A DNA stretch of 64,000 nucleotides from Latrodectus hesperus (lineage: Eukaryota; Arthropoda; Arachnida; Araneae; Theridiidae), in contig CM075862.1 of NCBI GenBank assembly GCA_037975125.1, positions 13,607,125 through 13,671,124 on the forward strand, read 5' to 3'. The notes below the pieces were generated by a model. That model worked only from the letters and a program-made list of their open reading frames with translations. It was not told where the DNA came from and did no database searches. The first letter of the stretch is position 1; each line of letters opens with the position of its first letter. Made by a program: the position numbers and the translations under genes. Below, one piece after another: positions 1 through 12,255 of this stretch.

Positions 1-1584
1 AACTTTTTCTCAAAAGCTCTCAACACTTTTTATTCTCTCATCGTCTGAAGGTCAGTCTGGTTACCACTCTGGGACGTTGACCCAGTTGCCGAGTCCTTGA
101 GTCAAGACCAGATGTTAATGCTTTCTTCGTCGATCTTATTATTTACATTCATCTGAATGAGCGGACTTATTAAAATAAATAGCTTCATTTCCTTTGAATT
201 GGCTAATGGAGCTCTTTAGAATTTAATTGAACTCATTTAGGTCTTCATGATCTCGTTTGGTTTTTCCATACTGTTTGAGAACGTAACTCGTCTAAACAAG
301 CCGATCCGTCTTTAATTAACATGTTACTAATTATAAACTTTCAATTAATATTTGGTTCTAAGTGATTGCTTTTGATTGCTCTTTCATGAATTGGCTACAT
401 TGTAAGCATTTTTAAATTATGGTATGAAATTGGAATGATGTAATTTCGGGATGTATTTAAAGAGATTAACTTTAATATATATATATAACTATAAAAAAAG
501 ATATCAACTAAAAAAATATTAGTTCTTTGACTTACATAACTTTCGATTTTTACAACCAATGATATTTACATTTCAGTTCAAATAGATAATTATAATTAAT
601 ATTGATATTTATACTTTTCTGCAGAAAATAATTTAAAGTAATAAAAATGAGTGTTTTTTGTACTTTTTAATAAGAAAATCTATTTTTCTTAATGATTTGA
701 GTTCTATTGAAACTATAAGAATCGGACAGATAATATTCTTCAGCATTTATATTATTTTCTTTAAAAAATAAGAAACAATGTTTGTTTTCATTATGTAACA
801 CTTATTAATTTTCAAAATATATTTTCAAGATATTAAAAACATATTTAACTATATTTTTATCATTTAAAATTCAATGTTTGTCAAATAAAAATATTTATAT
901 TTTTTCAACATTTACATTTGTTATTAACGGTGTATTGTTCAGATTTTTCAAATAAGATTTAATAAATTGTTTTAATTAATAAATTTATTTTGCGATAGTA
1001 AAAATTTAATAAACAATACTTATATATGGTATTCAGATCTTTCAAAAAATATTTTGCACGCATTTAAAGCTTTTTTTAATGTTTTAATAATTGAAATGAA
1101 TTTCTGGTAAAAAATATAATTTTTAACAATGTTTTTATTTATAATTTCTATTTTATTCTTTTTTATTTTTAATCAAAAATATTATTTTAGTTCATGCTTT
1201 TCAAAATTAAAAAAAATTCTACAAATGAAATTACAAAGGAATTTTCATTATTTAGTTTGTATTATATTATTTATATAAAAATGAGAATTCGTTATACAAT
1301 TATAATTTTACTATTAATTTTTTAATCTTTTAACAAACTTATTCTGAGATAGGAATGATTTAATTTTTAATCAAACTGAAAACTTTAATTTTTGTAATAA
1401 AAAATAAAGAATTCAAAAAAATAAAGGATTATAAGTCAAAATTTTTCATCAATTCTTGAAAAATAATTTGTACATTTTTTCACTGTATTCTATTCATTGA
1501 TAATAACAATAACAATTACTTAAATAACTTTGAAAGAAAAGCCTTTAGATGTTTCTTGTTGAAAGCTTAATGATGAAATTCATC
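1..1584. other. AT-rich sequence without recognised gene
   Basis: The first 330 bases are less AT-rich than what follows but hold no frame I can assign. Bases 330 to 1,580 are very AT-rich with dense stops on both strands. This would be the 3' flank of the minus-strand Gly/His-rich gene. I see no repeat with definable ends. Confidence 0.6.
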
Positions 1585-1594
1585 TTAACAGCTT

Positions 1595-4500
1595 TTATTT
1601 CCGTGAGCTTCGTATTTGAAAAGCCCTTACAATTTCTATTGAAACATTATTGAATGGATTAGAAATGGCATGGTAATATCTCGCTATAAATCTTACCTCC
1701 AGCTTTGCCACCATAACCACCATATCCATGTCCATGTCCATGACCACCTCCATTGATGATGATGGGACCAGATGGAATTCCATGCAGAGTTTTTCTGATG
1801 TAGAGGGGCTTATCGTGCTCCAAGATGATGGGCTCATCCTCGTGCAGGTGGCCGGCATTGTCCTTCACTTGGATGATGCTGGGTCTGTCCAGAATGATGC
1901 TGGGGTTGTCCAAGTGGATCTTCGGCCCATCCACGTGAATCTTGGGGTTGTCTACATGGACCTTACCACCATGTCCTCCGCCATTGTGGCCGTGTCCTCC
2001 CCCATTGTGGCCGTATCCTCCGCCATTGTGGCCGTGTCCTCCATAGTTATGTCCATAGGTTGCGAAGCAAGAAGCCACGCAAAATGCAAGAACAATGACT
2101 GCCTGAAAGGGTTAAATTTTTAACATTTAAGTTATTAAAAAATAACAAGCTATTATAAAATGCAATTAAATAGATGAATCACACATATTCATGGAAATTA
2201 TGAATACAAGAATAAACAAATATTTGGTACATTCTTTTTTCTGAATTAATAGTTACTAGAAATAATCAACAGGGCCGAGAGTAACATAATAGCTCGCATT
2301 TAAAGTTTTGACATGTAAAACGAGTTCTTCTGAGGTAAAACAGAATAAAAAAGAAAAGTCATACCTTAATACATAAAATAACATCAACCGTTTTCATAAC
2401 TTTGAAATCTATACTGATGGTAGTAAAATCGACAAACTAGCAGGTAGGGGCATATATAGAAACCCCTCACACCAACTTGACTCTTTCTCATCGTAATCCT
2501 AACCATTTCTCTGTCTTCAGAAGTGAATTGATTGCACTAGACCTGGGACTAGAAGCTATTCTTTCTGAGGAGGATTATGGTGACCTATGGATCTTGTCAG
2601 ACAGCCGTAGTTCTCTCCACCATCTTAGTAATTGGCTTCTTGTAGGTGACAAGATCAGCCACTCCATACTACTTAAATTAAAGCTCATTTCACGTAAACA
2701 TGATGTTCATTTGCAATGGATACCTTCACATGTGAATCTCCTCGGGAATGAAATGGCAGATAATATTGCTAAGGAGGGTTGCAGGATTTCAACATACTCC
2801 CTCTTCCACACTCATCTTTATGGAGTTATACTCCCGGGAAAAATCTAAAATCTTGGAGGAGTGGAAAACACCCCCTATCCATGATTGGTACAAGGGATCA
2901 AAACCGGGTTTGTCCCTTGACCTCCCTTGTGACAGACGTACCTGGACTACTCTCTCAAGATTTGCTAGTGGTCACATCAAGTGCCTCACTTACAACGAGG
3001 GCAGGAAAACCTTCGTCGTTTGCACCAAGTGCCAAAGTCATCAGGTCTCTCCTGACCACTTTTTGGTAGCCGAGCTGGCAGCCGAATGGTTAGCGCTCTT
3101 GCCTTCGGTTCAACAGATCGTGGGTTCGAATCTCACCTTGGGCATGGATGTTTGTAGTGGTTCGGATTCCACTTTAAACCGTAAGTCCCGGTCTAATTAG
3201 CCCTCGTGTGCAAAAAATGACCGTTGAGCGACAAACAAACCAAACAAACAAACAAACCAAACCGACCACCTTTTGGATTGCATGGGTCTCTCTAAGGAGG
3301 ATCTCTTTGGCAATTCTCTCCTAGTCTTCGACTTCCTTACAGTCAACGGGCTCGTGGTTCTTGTCTGACTCCGTCAGACAGTGAGGATAAGAAACAACAA
3401 CAAACAAACATAATTTTAACACTAGGATTAAAGACGGCGCTGTGTAACAACAATAATTTTTCAAGTTAAGGTGTCTCTCATAAATGATTGATTAAGCAGA
3501 ATTACTTACAAATAATTATGATAATATTAATATACATCATCTTAAGAACACAATAGTGGCATCAATAATCATAAATGTTTCTAATAAAAAATAATTATTG
3601 AATTTTATAAAGAATTTCTATAAAATATATAACTGATAGCTTATTTAACTGGTAATTAAGATTTTAATAAAGTAATTTTTAAAAAAGGAGGTTTTCATGT
3701 TGATTATTATAATAACGATTAATACGTAATTCAATAATTTTTGAAGAATATTTTAATTTAATATTTTTAAATCAAATTAAATTATAGGAATCAAAATACT
3801 GATAATTTAAAATTAAGTTAATATATACAAATATGTTACATATCTTAATTGATATAGAACTAAAAAATAATTCGTTGGCTAATTTCGCTGTATATTAGAA
3901 ATACATGAAAATGTTACATATTCATTGATTTTTGCAAAATATATTTTAAATAGTTATTTTACTTATATCGCTCTATATGGTAGAACTATCTATATTGATT
4001 GATTGATTAATGTGTTTAATAGTTAAGAATTTCCAATTTAATTTTTAGTCCCTTATCCAATTTTAATCATTCGTGTTTTCATATTTCAGTATTTTTTATA
4101 CAAATTAATCCAAACTTGTGAAAACTTAAACGCCATTTTGCATTAACAAATATATTTTAATTTATATTACTGAACATTATTTTAAAAAATTTTCCTTTTC
4201 TGTTTATCACTAGTAATTTACTGTGTATTATTTACTATTTTTTCTCTCTATTTAATACAATATTTTCTTTTCTCGGAAGTTTTCATAAATTGTTAAATTT
4301 ACCTTTATATAAAATGTGCTAAAACATTTGCATTGATTGAATCACAATAATCAATGGCCTACCATATTATGAGAATGATTTTGAAATGCAAAAACTTAAA
4401 TTAAATGGTAAGAAGCGAAAATAAATAACAATTTTTTCACCAAATGCGGTTTTGCAACTAATTGTAGCTTGAGTCAGGTATAGAAGAATTGAATATGTTT

Positions 4501-4988
4501 ATAATATTGAAAATATATAAGGTTTCACACATTCATATAAATTAGAGATTTTATTATCATATGTCTACATATTCCAAATTTAATTTTACATTCCCTTTTG
4601 CTAAAAACTCAAATATTAGAAAAAATTAAACTAATTGGTATTTTTTTCTAGTAAAATTAAGCGCGTGAAAACGAGAAATATTTTTCCAATAAAAAATACA
4701 AGTATTAAGGAAAATTGTTAAAGAAATATCAATAATGCATTTTAACTTTAGCATTTTTATAATGCGTTTAGTTATTAATTATTAAAAATTAATTGGGAAA
4801 CAGTTTCCAGCTATAGCCTAGCTTATAGCCGTAGATAAGCAGCTATAACTGTAGTAATGGTTATTTGATTACAGAGGGCCGACTGTGAGATATTTCAATT
4901 ATTTGATACCCTTTTGAAGTTTTAAAATTTTTATCACAAGGTGCTAAGATGCAAGAGAAAGCATTTCACTCACTTTTTGGAATACCAT
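1595..4988 (-). CDS. Secreted Gly/His-rich protein, split gene (three exons proposed)
   Basis: Exon 1 (4988-4974) reads ATG GTA TTC CAA AAA followed by GTGAGT. Exon 2 (2102-1697) follows a pyrimidine-rich acceptor (accctttcag) in phase 0. The join gives MVFQK-AVIVLAFCVASCFA, a textbook signal peptide: basic residue, hydrophobic core, small residues before the likely cleavage at about residue 19. The mature part has a Gly/His/Asn-rich block (repeats of GGHGHN and GGYGHN), then a run of HVDNP, HVDGP and HLDNP-type repeats with regular Asp-Pro spacing, an acidic middle, and a second Gly/His/Tyr block. Exon 2 ends at a GTAAGA donor. The last exon is tentative: the acceptor tttcaatag gives a stop at 1595, and a weaker acceptor at about 1608 gives a stop at 1585. 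Unspliced reading would stop at 1659. The composition fits cuticle, silk-associated or glycine-rich defence proteins, but I recognise no family and assign no function. The intron is 2.9 kb and holds a LINE fragment and a SINE. Confidence 0.72.
2397..3412 (+). mobile_element. LINE 3' fragment (RNase H plus Cys/His tail), interrupted by a SINE
   Basis: The translated remnants read EIYTDGSK, FRSELIAL, WILSDSRSS and GNEMADNIAKEG. These are the four acidic blocks of a non-LTR retrotransposon RNase H domain. A tail follows with HDWYKG, RFASGHIKCLTY and a CTKC-x3-HxxSPDH zinc-binding motif, then, after the SINE, the end of the ORF (CMGLSKEDLFGN). Frameshifts lie near 2,470 and 2,830. The 3' end carries the tail AAGAAACAACAACAAAC, matching the LINE copy at 19,634. 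It is plus strand, inside the intron of the minus-strand Gly/His gene. The RNase H places it in the I/R1/LOA-like group, clade not resolved. The reverse transcriptase is missing, so the copy is 5' truncated. Confidence 0.85.
3066..3263 (+). mobile_element. tRNA-derived SINE, family 1, with 12-bp TSD
   Basis: It starts GGTAGCCGAGCTGGCAGCCG and has a box A-like CGAATGGTTAGCGCTC and a box B GGTTCGAATCTC about 50 nt later, the internal RNA polymerase III promoter layout. The body runs through GTAAGTCCCGGTCTAATTAG and GACCGTTGAGCGACAAAC to an (AAAC)n tail. It is flanked by GACCACTTTTTG (3054-3065) and GACCACCTTTTG (3264-3275), a target-site duplication within the LINE ORF. This is the best-preserved family 1 copy here and my reference for the others. 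Confidence 0.88.
3413..4973. other. AT-rich intron of the Gly/His-rich gene
   Basis: Between the LINE fragment and the short exon 1 the sequence is AT-rich with many stops in all frames. I see no gene, tRNA or element with clear ends. Confidence 0.5.
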
Positions 4989-5065
4989 GTCTGCTAACGC
5001 AAGAAGCTCTGAGAGAGAGAGAGTTATCCTCAACTGAAGAAGACCTGAGAAGCTCGAGTTGCTGT

Positions 5066-5099
5066 GTCTGAGTCCTGGACTGCGGCCTTCTTATATATG
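5066..5099 (-). promoter_or_regulatory. TATA plus initiator core promoter of the Gly/His-rich gene
   Basis: On the minus strand, TATATAAG starts at 5097. About 29 nt downstream is ACTCAGACAC, a TCAG-type arthropod initiator with its A at 5068. The 5' UTR would be about 80 nt and contains a CTCTCTCTCTCTC run (5023-5011), the GAGA-type sequence common near paused fly promoters. The ATG at 4988 has purines at -3 and +4. TATA-Inr spacing and position before a short ATG exon with a good donor support a real promoter; no expression data are available here. Confidence 0.6.
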
Positions 5100-5710
5100 C
5101 CGTAATCGAATATGGGTCACTGCTCGGATTTCACTACAGGAAGAAGACACCAAGAGAAATAAATAAAAAGGCGAAAGGGGTGTTGGAAGGGTACAAAAAA
5201 AATGGATCACCTACATTTCAGCTGGACAAGCTGTGGAGGCAAAATCTAGATCTTTTTCAGGCAGGGGCATCCTCGGGGCTTTCGAAGAAGATAGGCATCC
5301 CTGGCCTTTATCATATCCTTTCGATCACCGCCATTCATCACAAAAAAGAAGCAGGCGTGCCGTTGGGAATAATAACTACGGTAAAATAAAAGCGAAAAAG
5401 AAGAGTAGGAGAGCATTCTTTTTTAATGTTGAAGAAGCAAGTTTCGCTTCCTGGGGACGAGAGTAAGTGAAATCGTGACTGGACCAGCAAGAGTGTTGTA
5501 ACTTACATAAGAAAGGGACACATTTCATGCAAATGTGTCTCTTTCGCTTTCGGTTGGATTAAGGGAGAATGAGTTAATGAATGGCAACTGGAAATGTCAT
5601 CTGAAGCGTAAATCAAGAGGGATCCCTTAGTTCTTCTGTCCGAAAGTGTCCAGGAAGAGGAGTTCGTCCTCAAGATGGACGACAGCAATCGAACATATTG
5701 GACTACTTAA
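5100..5710. other. GC-richer segment upstream of the Gly/His promoter
   Basis: This 600-bp stretch is distinctly less AT-rich than its surroundings. It has open frames of 60-77 codons on both strands, but none resembles a known protein and none has splice-supported extension. Being immediately upstream of the minus-strand TATA box, it may be proximal regulatory sequence or an untranslated exon of a divergent transcript. Function unknown. Confidence 0.3.
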
Positions 5711-6263
5711 AAGACACTTGTTGAAAAAAAAAGAAATAAAAAAGAGATTATGCTTCGTGTTTGTGTCACAGATAGGGGGTGATTTATGTCGTTCAAGTTT
5801 CCTTCTACTTAGTTTTATTTTGTGAGAGTTTTAGTGTTTGTAGTTACATCTATTTAAAGAAAAGAAGAACATTAGTGAATGAAAAAGGAACGAAAAATTT
5901 TTATTTATGTATTAATTTTTGAATACAAATTGTTTCATTTTTGAATTGGAACAATAGTCTTGCATTTCGTTACAAATTTTGAAATATTGCTTTTAATATT
6001 TAACGTATTTTTGTTCTTTTTAAGTGGCATCATTTCTTATTCTTTAATTTGGAAAAAAAAACTTATTTTTCTTTGAAAAAATATTTCATGCAAAGTAAAG
6101 AGAAGAAGAGAAAAAAATGTTTGAGATTTTTTACACCTTTTGAGTATAAACCGAAGAAACTTTTTATTAAAAATTTTTATATTTATTATTATTCTTTTTG
6201 TTGGGAAATCTAATTAAATAAATTCCCTATTACCTGAAGAATTAAGTGGAGTATCAGTGGTAG

Positions 6264-6310
<47 letters not shown>

Positions 6311-8051
6311 ACGATATTACGGATAATCTTACTAATTATAAATAAAAGGGATGGATAATTCAACTCATAGATACACATTGAACAATTTTAGAGAATTATC
6401 ATTCATTACACACAAATTTACAGATTTATTTCTTTAGAATATCAATCAAAAATTATCATTTATTACGAATTTACAGATTTACTTTTTTAGAACAGAAATG
6501 AGAATTTTCTGTTTCTTTGCATGAACCATTCTTAATTTATTAGTGATTGCTGTTTATTTATTAGTTTTTATTATTTTATTGTTGTGAATAATCCAAATAA
6601 ACCACTTGTAGAGAAATCGGAACTATACTGTATATTAATAAAAAAGAGTATTAAATTAAAGGTTCTGTGATTTATATATAATAATAAGATTAAAGATTCA
6701 CTCACAGAGATTGCAAAATATTTACCGAAATTTTGCAAATATTGTATAATAATATGTAATTTTTCTTTAGAAATTTTCTTTCCATTAAGATCAAGAAATG
6801 TTTCTGATGTTTTTTGAACAGCTCAAAATTTATTTTTATGAAGATGTTTTATTTTAAATATTCGATTTTGTAATTTTATTTTTGAACAATTGCCTTGTTA
6901 TTGTTCTCACCTTAAAAATTTTTAACGAGTTGTAATAATTCTAATACCATAAATTTGCGGTACTCAAGCAAAGACATACCCCGTAAGCGTGATAATGTAA
7001 TAAACCAAGAAAACAACATCCAATAAGAATTTCTTTGAAAACACCGACTAGTGTGAAAAGTTTTAATGCGATTTTTAATTAACAGAAAATAAATAATACC
7101 TTCAAAAAAGCCAAACTTTACAATCTATCAAAAATTACATGTATGCTTCTAATGGCACAAATTCCCATTATTGAAATGAGGACAAATATCTGAAAAATGC
7201 TGTGATTCAATTAACCAAGAAAATGAATTGTGTTAAATGTTTAGGGTGAAATTCTTGATTAATGAACAATAATTTCAATTCGATTTTAATTATTAGAAGT
7301 AGATTAGTTCTTATTCGGAAACATCTAAAGTTTCGAGAAGTAATAAAAAAAGGTTTATATAAATATTTATATAACTTCCTAATATTTATAATACCTATAT
7401 AAATATTTTATGTTCATAGAACGAACTTCGAAAAGCTTGACTCAGTCATAAGTTCTGTCAGAAAGTTCAAAATTTAATTATAGAAGCAGAAATTATAAAT
7501 ATTTCTGAAGAATTATATATTATGAATTAGTATTTGCAAAATTTCGGAAAATATTTTGCAATTAATATATATTATTTGTGCTTATAAATTTATAAAGAAA
7601 TTGCTGATAAATTTAGAGTCTTAAAAATTAGATAAATTCAAGAGAATTATAAAATAATGGCTGGTAATTGCTATCTATTTTGGCAGTTCCTTTGCTATTT
7701 TTGTATAAATCAGAATTCTAAAAATATGCTTGATTTTAATAAGTTTGTATATTGTGCTATACCGTCACTTTTGCCTCAGTAGTAGAAAAAAAACTGTAGG
7801 AAAAAGTGCCACTTTCAAGATCAGGGGAGATACAGAATTCGATACTTGAATAACTTTAAAATCGTCATGCTGAAAAGATCAACGCATGTTGAGTACTGTC
7901 AAACGTCTCTCCATTAGTGTGGTGTGACGTGGAGCACAATTTGCCATCTTGGTTATCGACCTCGTCACTTGATCGTAGTTCAAAATTATGAGTTGTTTGT
8001 GTTTAGGGTCTTCAGCAGCACAGAGTTGGGCTTTACCAGTTAAATAAAAGT
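5711..8051. other. AT-rich intergenic sequence
   Basis: Apart from the (TA)n tract at 6,265 I see no gene. Bases 7,880-8,050 are GC-richer and look like an old repeat, but I cannot place it in a family. Confidence 0.45.
6265..6308. repeat. (TA)n microsatellite
   Basis: An uninterrupted TA dinucleotide run of about 22 units, read directly. Confidence 0.95.
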
Positions 8052-8287
8052 GTTGGACAGGAGTCTTTGTAATTTTTAGAAGCAGTAATCAAGTAAAAGA
8101 TCACGTAATACTTGACCTGCTACTCCAGAGATATCATTTCACTTAGAGGACATTGTGACCACTACCTATTTAAAGTCTCACCCGTCTTCAACGAACACGA
8201 CGAATCTTTAGTTAAGTCGGAAGTCGAACTCAATACCTTCCGATGTGGAGAACGACGCCCTAACCGACCAGAACACGTGACCGATTT
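8052..8287 (-). mobile_element. tRNA-derived SINE, family 2, minus strand
   Basis: On the minus strand it reads GGTCGGTTAGGGCGTCGTTC (box A region) and GGTATTGAGTTCGAC (box B). The body then matches the copies at 16,980 and 26,718 in order: GTGGTCACAATGTCCTC, AAGTGAAATGATATCTC, and AGCAGGTCAAGTATTAC. It is diverged, with no clear target-site duplication. Confidence 0.75.
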
Positions 8288-9033
8288 CACTTTGTAAAAA
8301 TAGGCAGCCAGAAACATACTGCGACAGTCTATTGTTAAATTTTATGTATAAGAAATGGGATAGTTTAAAGCGAATTCCGTTGTACTGAAATACCCACGCA
8401 GAGTTGGGACTCAAACCCATGAGCTGTTAAATCGTTAGCTGCAATTCGACTTATTGCATTATTTTATTTTGATCTTCTCGCTTCAATTACTAGTTACTTC
8501 TTCTTCCTTAGGTTTGTTTAATATAAGTCATTTTGTACTAGTACTAGTTGTTTAATATTTAGTCTCTAAAAATATTATTAAAAGTATGCAATAAATTTCT
8601 AAGTACATTAATACACATTTTTTCTTATAATAAATAAATTTTAAGAAATGAGTAGCATAATAGCTTAAGTAATTTCGTACATTTTTAGTCATTAGGATAT
8701 TTGTGGTGCTTAAAACGAATCTATAAACAAAAAAAAGTACTAATAGCACTATTTCGAGCTGCAACAATATTAAATTAATTATGTAAATTTTCATTCGCTA
8801 AACTAAAAATCTGCTTGGTGCAGGCGAATACTCCAAGATTAAAACTGTTGAAAAGTTATGTATGGATACGTATTTTTTTAAATTTTAAATGAAAAATAAT
8901 GAAAATTTTAAAAAAATCAAAAGAATTTATTTATTTTTGATTTAATAATTCGCGACCCTATTTCAAATCAATTTTAGAGAATCCGTATCTATAAATCAAT
9001 TTTAAAAAATATGACAAAAATTGTAAATATAAT
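8288..9033. other. AT-rich sequence with a decayed SINE head
   Basis: At about 8,375-8,440 the minus strand reads CATGGGTTTGAGTCCCAAC, a box B-like core preceded by a degenerate box A, so an old tRNA-derived SINE head is likely. The remainder is AT-rich with no supported gene. Confidence 0.35.
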
Positions 9034-9047
9034 ATTCTGGATTTCTT

Positions 9048-9269
9048 GCCTACCGGTAGCGGAGAGGTTAGCGCCCCTAACTTCGAAACAGTAGGTCCCG
9101 GGTTCGAATCCTGGTTTTCTTTTTGTGTTTGTTTTTCCTTATCACTTCACTTTAGGAGCAAAGATAACACACCCATTGGGTGACCCACTATATAAGATGC
9201 CAACACTTCGCCCATTGTGGAGGTCAATAGGGCAAAAGCCTAAAAACAACCAGGCAACAGAGAAAAATT
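9048..9269 (+). mobile_element. tRNA-derived SINE, family 6, with about 14-bp TSD
   Basis: The head reads CGGTAGCGGAGAGGTTAGCG (box A) and CCCGGGTTCGAATCCTGG (box B, nearly canonical). The body has CACCCATTGGGTGACCCAC and CATTGTGGAGGTCAATAGGG. Flanks ATTCTGGATTTCTT (9034-9047) and ATTCTTGATTTCTT (9270-9283) form a target-site duplication with one mismatch. The head is close to a tRNA but the anticodon arm does not fold cleanly, so I do not call a tRNA gene. Confidence 0.75.
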
Positions 9270-9283
9270 ATTCTTGATTTCTT

Positions 9284-10315
9284 TAGAAAATCAAGTTTTA
9301 AGTCGAAAATTTTGCATTAGTTTTATCACTGTTTTTGCTCGAAAGTACAAATTTTTGATTACATCACTTAAAAATACTCTCTCTCCCTCTGTTTGGGATA
9401 TGAAACCACTAAAAAATCATGAGGTACCATTTGCAATCCTTCATTCAAAATGCAGTGTAAAACACCTTTCATATATTAAGCACACTGCCATGAAGTTTCT
9501 TAAAGTAATGTTACAAGTCTTATAAAGTTTAGTTACATTTGAAATGAATCCCAAGAAAGTATCAATTTTTAAACAGAAATAGAAATAAAACGTGTTAAAA
9601 GAACTGAAAAAATAAAAATAAAAAATTAATATAATGTTTTCACAGCTGCCGAAATTTACTTCCCATTCCACTTTTCAGAAGAGATAATAGAACGACTTTA
9701 AAAAACACGTGGATTTTTTTTAATCAGCGTAGCAGTTAAAGAGTTCTTTAAAACGCACAATGGAGTAAGAAATATTTCTTTAAAATTATCATTTTATTTC
9801 ATTCATTCGTCTACAATTTTTATATCATTTGGATTAGAGTAACACAAATCGAATGAGATACAAAACGCTAGAAAATTCCTTTTAATTACAAAGTTATATA
9901 AAATAATAAATTCGAGACTCTTTTCAACTAACTTCCAATGCATTTCTGATTGGTGGCATATTGGTAAAAAAGAAAACACGTTCGCTGCAAAAGGCAAAGA
10001 CAACACTTTCAAAAATCAAAAAAACTGGTAAATATTACTATTGCTTAAAAAAATTGTGCGAGAATGTAGAACCGATGTTACCAAAACTGTATATTTTTAT
10101 CTAATCTAGTGGTTTAGCATAAATAACAATTTTAAAAATTGGGGGAAAAAACTACGTGTCGACGTCCTTCAAAAAGCAGAGCTCTAAATGGTGGGCATTT
10201 CGTTATAAGAGACTTTACATTGAATTCAAATAAGTATTATGAGTTCCATTTAAATTAATCATAAGTAATGTAATCAAAGTTTTCCAAATTATGCATGGAA
10301 TACATTTTAAATATT

Positions 10316-10318
<3 letters not shown>
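9284..10318. other. AT-rich intergenic sequence, nothing recognised
   Basis: Short open frames here have AT-driven composition (Phe, Tyr, Lys, Ile) and no domain features. I see no element ends. Confidence 0.5.

Positions 10319-10376
<58 letters not shown>
10319..10376. repeat. (TA)n microsatellite
   Basis: An uninterrupted TA run of about 29 units, read directly. Confidence 0.95.
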
Positions 10377-10379
<3 letters not shown>

Positions 10380-11821
10380 ATTAAAATAAACGTAAAAAGT
10401 AATTGGTTTAAAATTTGTTTTAGTATTGGTTTCAGTAAGAATAATATGTGAAGCATTTGGTGTACAAAGAAAATAATTGAGAGTACCCAAAAAAGGAAAA
10501 AAAGAAATAAAATTTAAGAAAAAAATATTGTGAAAAAAATGTATAAAAATGTTTTTTTTTTTTTCATCGGGAGAACAGGATACAATTGTAACGGTTTTTA
10601 AAGATTTTACAGAATTAAGAATTTACAAATACTTGCATATATTGTTTTATATGGGAGATACGAAATGTTTCAAAATACAGAAATGTTTTAAAATACGCCT
10701 ATGTATTATATTTTAAATATTCATTTGATTTCCAAGTAGACAAATGAAAGACAATAGTACTCATAAATTTAGTACTGTTTTAAAAATGTATTTAACTTAA
10801 TTGATTACTTCACACAATTCAAATGAAATTTAATATTACATGTTTGTAGACTTACATAGATATGTATATATAAATTTCATCGTAGGAAAAACCTTTACTT
10901 CTGCTAAAAACTTTTTAAGTAGAAATAAAAACCAAAATGTATAATTTCACAATTTTCAAATTCAAAATGGCATGTTATTGTTTTTATTATTTTATGTAAG
11001 AGATAAAAAAATAGTATAGAGAAAACTAGCTTCAATTATATATTCTTATCAAGATATGAATCGTAAACTTTTGTTTTTATTTTGATAAAATTATAGATTG
11101 TCAATTAAAATTTCAGTTTTTAAATTAAATTTAATGAACATTAAAACAATAGAATATAAGTAGAAAAACATTTTCTTATAAATCCATAAGCATTTAGAAG
11201 CATACGAAGGAAACGAACTTCACTAATTTATGGGGAACTTGGTAAAAACAAAATTTTCCTATTGTAACTCGATACTCTTGAATTAAAATGTTCCAATAGT
11301 GCGAAAAAATTTCATTATTGGTCATACAATATTTTACTTTGGCTTCTAATTGAGACCATTTACAGTGAATATGTGTCAGATTCGAAACAAGGTTAATTGG
11401 ATATGGATTTCATATTTCTGTGTTCTTGACATTTATCGGAATAAATACTTATGATGTTTCTAGGTTTTCTCTCTTGCTACACATGAATATGACCTATTAA
11501 CTTATACAGAGTCATCTTGTAAGGCTACATGTAGTAAATAATCGAAAAACCTTTAAAAGATTTCTTAAATGCTGAACAAATGGCTGCATAAGTAAATTAT
11601 TTTACACAAAAGTTTAATAGAACTTCTTGTTGACTTTATTAGAATTCAATATTAAATAATAAACAATGATAACTAATTATTGATAATAAAATAATTCAAT
11701 AGCAATAAAATAAAACATTTAGAGAGGGATGAAAAAGGATAAAATTGATATTAAAAATATGAAAATTAAGGAAAAAAATATGGTGAAAAGAGAGAAACAA
11801 TAATTTATTCCTTCTTATCAG
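10377..11821. other. AT-rich intergenic sequence, nothing recognised
   Basis: Stops are dense in all frames. I see no gene or repeat with definable ends. Confidence 0.5.
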
Positions 11822-11985
11822 GGGAATAGAGTGCCTGCCCTCCGATTCAACAGTTCTTAGGTTGAAATCCCACCTTGGCAAGGATGTCTGTAATGGTTCG
11901 GAATCCAATTAAAAATGTTCTTCCCGATATAACTGACTCTCGTGCGCAAAAAGTGACCTTTGAGTGCCAAACTAAACCAACCAAA
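11822..11985 (+). mobile_element. Decayed tRNA-derived SINE, family 1
   Basis: It matches the 3,066 copy in order: TTCAACAGTTCTTAGGTTGAAATC for the box B region (given loosely, diverged), then CACCTTGGCAAGGATGTCTG, GGTTCGGAATCCAATT, CTCTCGTGCGCAAAAAGTG and a CCAAACTAAACCAACC tail. Box A is poor. Confidence 0.7.
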
Positions 11986-12255
11986 TAGCATTGAAAAACA
12001 TTCCCCGAGCGTTTTGATATCTATAACTATGTTATTTCAGTAATTTTTCATTGTGAAACATTTAAAATTTTCTTGCTATTTTTAAGATGTCGAGAATTTA
12101 ATTTTTTATGAAAATCGTGGTTTTAATTACTAACATAGAACACATTTAACCTTTTAAAATATATCGATTAATTTTTATAACCAGATTAATTGATAGAAAA
12201 GATAATGTGATTTATTTATCTGAAATTTTTTAGTGTACCGAAAAAGATTTTGAAG

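Noticed and set aside
1728..2123. 131-codon plus-strand frame
   Set aside because: It is the antisense shadow of the Gly/His-rich exon. The minus strand has the signal peptide, splice sites and sensible composition.
2340..2392. Alternative first exon for the Gly/His gene (ATG AAA ACG GTT ... AAG|GTATGA)
   Set aside because: It lacks a promoter, overlaps the antisense of a LINE fragment, and would give a signal peptide start interrupted by Asp. The MVFQK exon has TATA, initiator and a clean signal peptide.
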